DNA of 7,072 bases, from contig DAOWEP010000209.1 in the NCBI GenBank assembly GCA_030638455.1, positions 1 to 7,072 of the forward strand. Direction: 5' to 3'. This document shows, piece by piece, positions 1-4,856 of this stretch. Position numbers and translations under genes: made by a program. The number at the start of each line of letters is the position of its first letter. Positions within the stretch are counted from its first letter, which is position 1. Under the pieces are notes generated by a model, which worked only from the letters and a program-made list of their open reading frames with translations, searched no databases and was not told the DNA's origin. The stretch comes from Gammaproteobacteria bacterium (GTDB taxonomy: Bacteria; Pseudomonadota; Gammaproteobacteria; DAOWEP01).

Positions 1-461
1 ATTATGCCTAGTTTTCCTACAGAGGTTTCGATCGGGGTAAAGCCAAGGTCGCCCGGAGTAAAATAGTATTTTTCATGATACCCGGGGTCATCTGGAATAT
101 GCATCTTCCTGTACTTTCCCGCAATGCTGCCATCTTTTTCGATTACTACCGCAGTATTGTGATACAGGCCTGCCGCTCTTTTTTCAAATATTGAACAAAC
201 AATAACGATACCAAGTTCTTTGGCTAATTCAGATAATGTATTTGTTGTGGGGCCGGGAATAGTCTCTGCCAGCTCAAAATTGGCCTCGTTTTCGGTCTGG
301 CAAAAATAAAGACTGGAATGTAATTCCTGTAACAAGACAAGGTCAGCACCATCATTTGTAGATGACCTAATGCTTGTAATTGAATGTTCAAGGTTTTGCC
401 TTGTCTCTTCAGTGCAGCATTGCTGAATCAAAGCGACCCTTATTATTTTGTTGGGCATCAT
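1..461 (-). CDS. aguB: N-carbamoylputrescine amidase, N-terminal part (cut by window start)
   Basis: Nitrilase-superfamily amidase that hydrolyses N-carbamoylputrescine to putrescine, CO2 and ammonia, the last step of the agmatine route to putrescine in the cytoplasm. I translated 153 codons before the window edge. The start MMPNKIIRVALIQQ is the typical first strand of the fold. The catalytic Glu lies in LLQELH (E46) and the catalytic Lys in KYRKMHIPDD (K119), followed by PGYHEKYYFTPGD, which is characteristic of the AguB branch. The catalytic Cys should lie a few residues beyond the last codon seen (GKLGI), so it cannot be checked. Two adjacent ATGs (461 and 458) could serve as start; neither has a clear Shine-Dalgarno sequence. 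The gene follows aguA by 30 bp on the same strand, which strongly supports the assignment. About half of a usual protein of about 290 residues is present. Confidence 0.93.
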   Translation of the reverse strand, partial: MMPNKIIRVALIQQCCTEETRQNLEHSITSIRSSTNDGADLVLLQELHSSLYFCQTENEANFELAETIPGPTTNTLSELAKELGIVIVCSIFEKRAAGLYHNTAVVIEKDGSIAGKYRKMHIPDDPGYHEKYYFTPGDLGFTPIETSVGKLGI

Positions 462-491
462 TATATATAGAGTAAGACAATATGATTTCTT

Positions 492-1559
492 TCAATTCTT
501 GAGCATACTGGATAATTGCATGGTGATACAGTGCAAGCTCCCGAATTGCTGTATAAGAGGTGTGCAGTCTATACTAATAATCTCTCGATCCGGAAAACAG
601 CCTGACAAAACTTCCAGTGCCATTTGATCTGTTTTTGTATCTCCATATACAGGAACCAGTACTGCATCATTAATAATCAGGAAATTGGCATATGTGGCAG
701 GCAGCCGGTCGCCCTGCTTATTATATATCGGTTCTGGAATAGGCAAGGCGAGAAGTTTGTATGGCTGGCCGTCTAACGTTGTAAATTCCTTGAGTTCATT
801 TTCCATGGCCTTGAGTGCCTGGTAATGTTCGTCCTGTTCGTCATTGCAGGCTGTATAGGCAATGGTATGTTCGTTACAGAAGCGTGCCAGTGTATCAATA
901 TGGCCATCCGTATCATCCCCGGCAACATAACCATGTTTGAGGCTCAATATGCGTTGCAGGCCGAATAGCTCGGTTAGTTGTGTTTCAATATGCATACGAC
1001 CCAGGTTTTTATTCCTCGAACCACCAAACAGGCAGCTATCTGTGGTCAGCAGGGTGCCCATTCCATCAGATTCTATGCCTCCGCCTTCCAGTACCAGATC
1101 ATCGATATTGGTAATAGAAGTATCTTCAAATATTCCCGATTCATATAGGGTGTTTGTAACAAGGTTATCTTTATCTGATGGATATTTTCCGCCCCATGCA
1201 TCAAATTCAAAATTCAGTAGCCGAGCCCCATCGCCTGTAGTTGTAGATGAAGTGACTGAAATTGGCCCATAATCACGTATCCATGTGTCATTGGATGGTG
1301 CGATACCAAAATGGACTGACTGAAGTGCTACATCATTTTGTTCAAGTATTTTCTTTATATGAATTTGATGTAGCTGGTTATAACAAACGATGATCAATTC
1401 TTCGTGAAGGCAAATATGTTTTGCAATTTTGAGATAAACGGCTTCTGCCGGAGCAAGATTGTCTTTCCAGTCTGAGTTTTCATGAGGCCAGCATAATAAA
1501 ATGGCTGATTGCGGCTCCCACTCTGCGGGCAAACGATGCTGAAGATGATGTGTAGGCAT
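492..1559 (-). CDS. aguA: Agmatine deiminase (PAD_porph family)
   Basis: Hydrolyses agmatine to N-carbamoylputrescine and ammonia, feeding AguB encoded directly downstream. The 355-residue length fits the family (about 350-370). Family motifs appear in order: WPHENSDW (residues 24-31), NDTWIRDYGPI (90-100, with D96), FDAWGGKYPSDKDN (119-132), LEGGGIESDG (157-166, with E158), GDDTDGHID (214-222, with H220) and the nucleophile region FGSLHCITMQ, with Cys at 344. The active-site Asp, Glu, His and Cys are therefore all present. The cysteine motif reads GSLHC rather than the GGGxHC of textbook agmatine deiminases. I read this as a subfamily difference, and the aguB neighbour supports agmatine as substrate. 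The start at 1559 gives the expected N terminus (RLPAEWEPQSAI) but has only a poor Shine-Dalgarno. A role as a peptidyl-arginine deiminase is unlikely because there is no signal peptide. Confidence 0.93.
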   Translation of the reverse strand: MPTHHLQHRLPAEWEPQSAILLCWPHENSDWKDNLAPAEAVYLKIAKHICLHEELIIVCYNQLHQIHIKKILEQNDVALQSVHFGIAPSNDTWIRDYGPISVTSSTTTGDGARLLNFEFDAWGGKYPSDKDNLVTNTLYESGIFEDTSITNIDDLVLEGGGIESDGMGTLLTTDSCLFGGSRNKNLGRMHIETQLTELFGLQRILSLKHGYVAGDDTDGHIDTLARFCNEHTIAYTACNDEQDEHYQALKAMENELKEFTTLDGQPYKLLALPIPEPIYNKQGDRLPATYANFLIINDAVLVPVYGDTKTDQMALEVLSGCFPDREIISIDCTPLIQQFGSLHCITMQLSSMLKN

Positions 1560-1603
1560 TACGATTTTTCACGGGCACTATTATGTAACACGGACAATAG
1601 CAA

Positions 1604-1638
1604 CAGGATCACTTTCCAGGTACGAAAGTTTTATCCTG
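1604..1638 (-). other. Intercistronic hairpin upstream of aguA
   Basis: Read on the minus strand: CAGGAT (1638-1633), AAA, ACTTTC (1629-1624), a 7-base loop, GAAAGT (1616-1611), G, ATCCTG (1609-1604). Both 6-bp arms pair perfectly and are separated by a small AAA/G internal loop. It lies in the 102-bp gap between the small exported protein gene and aguA. The following bases (TTGCTATTGTCC) are only mildly T-rich, so it is not a convincing intrinsic terminator. A processing site, attenuator or partial terminator is possible. The pairing is seen; any function is inferred. Confidence 0.4.
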
Positions 1639-1661
1639 AAAGAGACTAGGCCCGATCAGTA

Positions 1662-1970
1662 TTATTTGGGTACTACAGAATGAATAACATATTTATGTTC
1701 AAAATATACGATAAAGCTGGCATAAATCCATCGAGTGATCGGTGGGTCACCCACGGCGCCCTTCATTTTTTGAGGTTCACCAAATTGTTGTAACACCTGT
1801 TCCATTGACATCCCTGCGGTGGGCCTCAGTATGCCTTCAGGTGAGTTTTCGGGTTCATCTCCCACAGATTTCATTTGAAGCTCATCGCCGTGTACGGGTA
1901 TTGCCAGGGCCATTAGTAATGAAACAGCACTCATAAACTGGACTAAATGGCGGAAATACACGGATTGCAT
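1662..1970 (-). CDS. Small exported protein of unknown function
   Basis: A 102-residue protein with a clear N-terminal signal peptide: basic start (MQSVYFRHL), hydrophobic stretch at about 12-26 and a plausible signal-peptidase I cut after VHG (residue 28). There is no Cys there, so it is not a lipoprotein. The mature part holds a helix-like segment (GMSMEQVLQQFGEPQK, 53-68) followed by GDPPITRWIYASFIVYFEHKYVIHSVV (74-100), which reads as beta strands. The 'GMS.eqV...FGeP' helix and the following strands resemble the SmpA/OmlA-type small periplasmic fold. I recall similar short proteins in other gammaproteobacteria but know no function. The start is well set by AAGGAG, 7 nt before the ATG. 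It may share a transcript with aguA and aguB downstream, though a 102-bp gap containing a hairpin intervenes. Confidence 0.8.
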   Translation of the reverse strand: MQSVYFRHLVQFMSAVSLLMALAIPVHGDELQMKSVGDEPENSPEGILRPTAGMSMEQVLQQFGEPQKMKGAVGDPPITRWIYASFIVYFEHKYVIHSVVPK

Positions 1971-1977
1971 GTTTCTT

Positions 1978-1983
1978 CTCCTT
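1978..1983 (-). promoter_or_regulatory. Strong ribosome binding site of the small exported protein
   Basis: AAGGAG on the minus strand, 7 nt before the ATG at 1970. It is the best Shine-Dalgarno in the window and fixes this start codon over the internal Met at residue 13. Confidence 0.8.
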
Positions 1984-2025
1984 TTCGATTCTAAATTAAT
2001 GTTAGCTTGGTAAAGTACAAGTTAG

Positions 2026-2053
2026 AATATAGCATCTGAAGGCAATAACTGAA
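2026..2053 (-). promoter_or_regulatory. Candidate sigma70 promoter of the leftward small-protein gene
   Basis: Minus strand: TTCAGT (2053-2048), 16-bp spacer, TATATT (2031-2026). The bases TGC directly before the -10 make an extended -10 element (TGCTATATT), which could offset the weak -35. The predicted start near 2019 would give a leader of about 50 nt with the strong Shine-Dalgarno at its end. This is a consensus match by eye only. Confidence 0.35.
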
Positions 2054-2158
2054 CCCAGAGAAATGCGTAATACTGATCAAAATATATCCATTATTCTTTC
2101 TGTAGTATTTAATAATCAGTACTTCGCACGTGCACCCATCGCAAATAGATATTTGAAA

Positions 2159-2189
2159 TTGGGTAATTATCAAAGATTTGTGTTTTAAT
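2159..2189 (+). promoter_or_regulatory. Candidate lolC promoter with extended -10, close to the start codon
   Basis: TTGGGT (2159-2164) and TTTAAT (2184-2189) are 19 bp apart. The -10 is preceded directly by TGT (2181-2183), making an extended -10. The predicted transcription start falls at about 2196-2197, next to the ATG at 2198, which would give a leaderless or nearly leaderless mRNA. The absence of any purine-rich Shine-Dalgarno before lolC (the bases are TTTCGCCCC) agrees with this. The -35 match is weak (3 of 6) and the spacer is long. Confidence 0.35.
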
Positions 2190-2197
2190 TTCGCCCC

Positions 2198-3472
2198 ATG
2201 TTTAAACCCCTGGAAATATTTATTGGTCTTCGCTATGTCCGCGCCAAACGGCGAAACCATTTCATTTCTTTTATTTCGGTAATTTCCATGCTGGGTGTTG
2301 CATTGGGTATCTGGGCACTTATTACTGTGTTATCCGTGATGAACGGTTTTGAGAAAGAGCTGCGTGAGCGTATTTTGGGTATGGCTTCGCATGCCACTAT
2401 AGAAGCATATCGGAAGCCCATTACAGACTGGCAGCAAATAGTTAGCGTTATAAGTAAGTATCCGTCCGTTATTGGTTCAGCGCCCTATGTTCAGGGTCAG
2501 GCGCTGTTGAATAAAGGCAAGTTCAGTCGGGGCGTCATCATTCGCGGTGTAATACCATCCGAGGAACCGAATGTTTCAGAAGTAAGTACAAAGATGGTTT
2601 CTGGGAAGCTGGATGCACTCAAGGAGGGTGAATACGGAATCATACTCGGCAGGGAGCTTGCCTTGCAGTTGCTGGGGACGACGCATCTGGATCAGTTGGT
2701 CAATCCGAACGATAAAAAAATAAGCGTAGTAATCCCCGAAGCAAATGTTACGCCTATAGGGGTAATGCCCCGGTTTAAACGATTTACAGTTGTGGGTATT
2801 TTTGATGTTGGGATGCATGATTATGATAGCGGTCTTGCGATTATGCATATCAAGTATGCTGCCAGCCTGTATAGGATGAAATGCGGTATCAGTGGGGTGC
2901 GCCTGAAACTAAATGATCTTTTCCAGGCACCGGCTGTAGCGCACGAGATCATGTATGAATTTTCCGGTGATTATGTAGTGCAGGACTGGACCCGAAAACA
3001 CTCAAATTTGTTTAAGGCGATCAACATGGAGAAACGGGTGATGTTTATTATCCTGTTTTTGATTGTCGCTGTAGCCGCATTTAATATTGTTTCTACAATG
3101 GTCATGATGGTAATAGACAAGGAGGCTGATATTGCCATATTGCGAACACTGGGTGCCTCACCTGGTAGCATTATGGGCATATTTATGGTGCAGGGTTCGG
3201 TGATCGGAGTGATCGGGACGCTATTGGGTTTTGCTACCGGCGTACCAACGGCCCTGAATGTTGAGACCGTGGTTTCTTCACTGGAAAAATTATTGGGCAT
3301 CCAGTTTCTTTCACCTGATATTTATTACATTAGCGCCCTAAAGGCGGATGTCCACTGGGATGATGTTGGCATGGTTTGCGGGTTTTCATTATTGATTACC
3401 TTGCTGGCCACTCTGTATCCCGCCTGGAGAGCATCACGTACACAACCGGCAGAGGCGCTAAGATATGAATAG
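2198..3472 (+). CDS. lolC: Lipoprotein-releasing ABC transporter permease LolC (LolC/LolF type)
   Basis: Inner-membrane permease of the Lol machinery, which extracts outer-membrane lipoproteins from the inner membrane and hands them to periplasmic LolA, powered by LolD. The 424 residues show the family layout: conserved N terminus (LRYVRAKRRNHFISFIS, 11-27), first membrane helix at about 23-48, a large periplasmic domain (about 50-278), then three C-terminal helices at about 281-303, 326-350 and 388-409, ending YPAWRASRTQPAEALRYE. The segment TPIGVMPRFKRFTVVG (185-200) corresponds to the LolA-binding Hook region of LolC, which favours LolC or the hybrid LolF over LolE. The start is supported by the conserved N terminus, although no Shine-Dalgarno precedes it. 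The stop overlaps lolD by 8 bp. No lolE follows lolD, so a LolF-type homodimeric permease is a real alternative. Confidence 0.93.
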   Translation: MFKPLEIFIGLRYVRAKRRNHFISFISVISMLGVALGIWALITVLSVMNGFEKELRERILGMASHATIEAYRKPITDWQQIVSVISKYPSVIGSAPYVQGQALLNKGKFSRGVIIRGVIPSEEPNVSEVSTKMVSGKLDALKEGEYGIILGRELALQLLGTTHLDQLVNPNDKKISVVIPEANVTPIGVMPRFKRFTVVGIFDVGMHDYDSGLAIMHIKYAASLYRMKCGISGVRLKLNDLFQAPAVAHEIMYEFSGDYVVQDWTRKHSNLFKAINMEKRVMFIILFLIVAVAAFNIVSTMVMMVIDKEADIAILRTLGASPGSIMGIFMVQGSVIGVIGTLLGFATGVPTALNVETVVSSLEKLLGIQFLSPDIYYISALKADVHWDDVGMVCGFSLLITLLATLYPAWRASRTQPAEALRYE

Positions 3473-4163
3473 CGCAATAATGGAACCAGTCTTGCAATGT
3501 AAACAGGTAAGCAAGTCTTTTCGTGAGGGCAGGTTACAGGTAGATGTGCTAAAGGGAATAGAATTTTCAGTCGCACAGGGAGAACGTGTCGCCATTATTG
3601 GCTCGTCAGGTTCCGGTAAAAGTACATTGTTGCACCTGTTGGGTGGTCTGGAGCAACCGGATACCGGCGAGGTGAGGATAGTCGGGCAGGTCATGAACAA
3701 GCTTACCGATGCTGAGCGAGGACAACTACGTAACCAGGCGCTTGGTTTTGTATATCAGTTTCATCATCTATTGCCCGAGTTTACGGCACTGGAAAATGTC
3801 AGCCTGCCATTGCTGATACGTGGACTAAGTACCGAAGAGGCGGAACGTAAGGCAACCGAAACTCTGGATCAGGTTGGTTTGAAAGATAGACTGCACCACA
3901 AACCCGGTGAATTGTCCGGAGGTGAAAGACAACGTACGGCGATTGCCCGTGCACTGGTTACCCGGCCAAAGTGTGTGCTGGCGGATGAACCTACCGGGAA
4001 CCTGGATCATAGAACTGCTGATAAGGTGATCGAGCTTATGCTGGATCTGAATAAAGCGTTAAAGATCAGTTTTGTGATTGTCACGCACGATATGTCGTTG
4101 GCCGAAAAAATGGATCGGATAATCAGGATAGAGGATGGCGTTCTTACGCAGGAGAATAACTGA
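3465..4163 (+). CDS. lolD: Lipoprotein-releasing ABC transporter ATP-binding protein LolD
   Basis: Cytoplasmic ATPase of the Lol complex. The 232 residues carry every ABC motif intact: Walker A GSSGSGKST (46-54), the Q-loop at Q98, signature LSGGERQR (150-157), Walker B VLADEP (171-176, catalytic E175), D-loop GNLD (178-181) and switch His at 208 (VTHD). The run YQFHHLLPEFTALENV after the Q-loop is the LolD-specific motif, which separates it from MacB or FtsE relatives. The start at 3465 overlaps the lolC stop (ATGAATAG) and has GAGG (3452-3455) 9 nt upstream. A second Met at 3480 (MEPVLQC) lacks such a site, so 3465 is preferred. The overlap implies translational coupling with lolC. Transcription meets the convergent DUF2062 gene 38 bp after the stop. 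Confidence 0.96.
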   Translation: MNSAIMEPVLQCKQVSKSFREGRLQVDVLKGIEFSVAQGERVAIIGSSGSGKSTLLHLLGGLEQPDTGEVRIVGQVMNKLTDAERGQLRNQALGFVYQFHHLLPEFTALENVSLPLLIRGLSTEEAERKATETLDQVGLKDRLHHKPGELSGGERQRTAIARALVTRPKCVLADEPTGNLDHRTADKVIELMLDLNKALKISFVIVTHDMSLAEKMDRIIRIEDGVLTQENN

Positions 4164-4201
4164 AAATAGTTGTGTGATAGAACTAAAATAGTTGGTGGTT
4201 T
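4163..4201. other. Convergent gene junction with a 10-bp direct repeat and weak stem
   Basis: The stops of lolD and the DUF2062 gene face each other across 38 bp. AAAATAGTTG occurs twice (4163-4172 and 4185-4194). AACTA (4181-4185) and TAGTT (4189-4193) can pair around an AAA loop, followed within a few bases by a T-rich run on the plus strand. The stem is only 5 bp and AT-rich, so I do not call a terminator with confidence. No better one is visible for either gene. Confidence 0.3.
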
Positions 4202-4732
4202 TTATTTAAGGATTTGTTTGGACTTCCTAATCTTGCGCAGGTTATACGCTTTAACGACCTGCCAGCGCCATAACAGACGTACAAATACAAAACCCAGCAC
4301 AGCGCTTGCGGAACCCAGGACAAAACAGCCCAGCAAAAATGGTTCCCAGATATGAAGAAGACCCGTGGTTAGCCATTCGATGGTTGGCTCAAATATGAAA
4401 GGCGTTTCTGGCCAGTTCAACATCCATACTCCAAGCTTATAGGCGCCGTAGAAAAGCGGCGGCATAGTGATGGGATTGGAAACCCATACGAGGCCAACAG
4501 ACAATGGCAGGTTTACTCGGAATGGGATCGCAGCCGCAGCAGCCAGTACCATTTGAAAAGGGACTGGAGCGAAGGCCATAAACAGTCCAACTGCAAAGGC
4601 ACCCGAAACCGACTTGCGGTTTAAATGCCACAGGTTCGGGTCATGTAATAAATCACCAAAAATCTGTAAATGTTTATGGTGTCGGATCGTGTCATGATCC
4701 GGCATAATTCGTTTAAAGAATTTTTTTGCCAT
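4202..4732 (-). CDS. DUF2062 family inner-membrane protein
   Basis: A 176-residue membrane protein of the DUF2062 family, whose molecular role is unknown. Conserved features are WHLNRKSVSGAFAVGLFMAFAPVPFQM (35-61), with the proline-containing break at PVPFQ, and LPLSVGLVWVSNPITMPP (75-92), with the family's SNP signature at 85-87. Hydrophobic segments lie at about 42-70, 75-104 and 130-157. The N terminus is basic and the C terminus (LRKIRKSKQILK) strongly basic, suggesting that both ends are cytoplasmic or membrane-surface bound. The ATG at 4732 gives the common MAKKFFKRIMP start but has little Shine-Dalgarno. In Pseudomonas I recall a DUF2062 gene sitting between comEC and lolC-lolD, so the neighbourhood is conserved even though no joint function is known. 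Its promoter region is shared with comEC. Confidence 0.88.
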   Translation of the reverse strand: MAKKFFKRIMPDHDTIRHHKHLQIFGDLLHDPNLWHLNRKSVSGAFAVGLFMAFAPVPFQMVLAAAAAIPFRVNLPLSVGLVWVSNPITMPPLFYGAYKLGVWMLNWPETPFIFEPTIEWLTTGLLHIWEPFLLGCFVLGSASAVLGFVFVRLLWRWQVVKAYNLRKIRKSKQILK

Positions 4733-4757
4733 TATTGACTGTTGTAGTGTTTTTTCA

Positions 4758-4787
4758 TTTGATTGCTAACATTCGTTAACAATCAAA
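4758..4787. repeat. 30-bp inverted repeat in the DUF2062/comEC divergent region
   Basis: Left arm TTTGATTGCTAAC (4758-4770), spacer ATTC (4771-4774), right arm GTTAACAATCAAA (4775-4787). Twelve of 13 positions pair. The only mismatch becomes a G-U wobble in minus-strand RNA. There is no T-run on the exit side in either direction, so it is not an intrinsic terminator. It is centred about 40 bp from the DUF2062 start and about 85 bp from the comEC start, a good place for a regulator binding site. TTAACA (4776-4781), a 5-of-6 match to a -35 hexamer toward comEC, lies inside the right arm, though no good -10 follows at the right distance. On the minus strand TTGATT and TCAAAT within the repeat are 18 bp apart, a weak promoter match toward DUF2062. 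Confidence 0.6.
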
Positions 4788-4801
4788 GGCTCTTAAATTA
4801 C

Positions 4802-4849
4802 TTAAAGGATAGCGCACAAGTTTGTGATTATCCAGATCATTTAAAGGAT
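4802..4849 (+). repeat. Duplicated TTAAAGGAT motif flanking an imperfect hairpin in the comEC leader
   Basis: TTAAAGGAT occurs at 4802-4810 and again at 4841-4849; both copies continue into similar sequence (AGC or TAGC). The second copy contains the comEC ribosome binding site. Between them GGATA (4807-4811) can pair with TATCC (4829-4833), and CACAA (4815-4819) with TTGTG (4822-4826), giving a two-part hairpin with a 3/2 internal loop. The first GGAT is inside this hairpin and the second is free. The repeats and pairing are seen; a regulatory role is inferred. Confidence 0.4.
4843..4848 (+). promoter_or_regulatory. Ribosome binding site of comEC
   Basis: AAAGGA, 8 nt before the ATG at 4857. 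It supports this start codon for comEC. Confidence 0.65.
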
Positions 4850-4856
4850 TAGCTTT

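Larger units (their letters stand above)
1971..2197. other. Divergent AT-rich intergenic region
   Basis: 227 bp between the leftward small exported protein gene and rightward lolC. It holds the candidate promoters listed separately. A leftward open frame spanning 1991-2260 crosses it, but that frame lacks recognisable protein character and overlaps the start of lolC, so I treat the region as non-coding. Confidence 0.6.

Noticed and set aside
937..1272. Rightward 111-codon open frame inside aguA
   Set aside because: It is antisense to the conserved catalytic core of aguA and is low-complexity (Ser/Pro rich); a shadow of the real gene.
1991..2260. Leftward 89-codon open frame in the lolC upstream region
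   Set aside because: It overlaps the conserved start of lolC, has no recognisable domain or ribosome binding site, and its composition looks like translated AT-rich intergenic DNA.
2971..3300. Leftward 109-codon open frame inside lolC
   Set aside because: Antisense to the conserved C-terminal membrane helices of lolC, with no domain signal of its own.
4170..4355. Rightward 61-codon open frame after lolD
   Set aside because: It runs antisense into the 3' end of the DUF2062 gene and shows no protein-like features or ribosome binding site.
4758..4787. Reading the palindrome as a rho-independent terminator
   Set aside because: It lies upstream of both flanking genes rather than after any gene, its stem is AT-rich, and no T-run follows on either strand.
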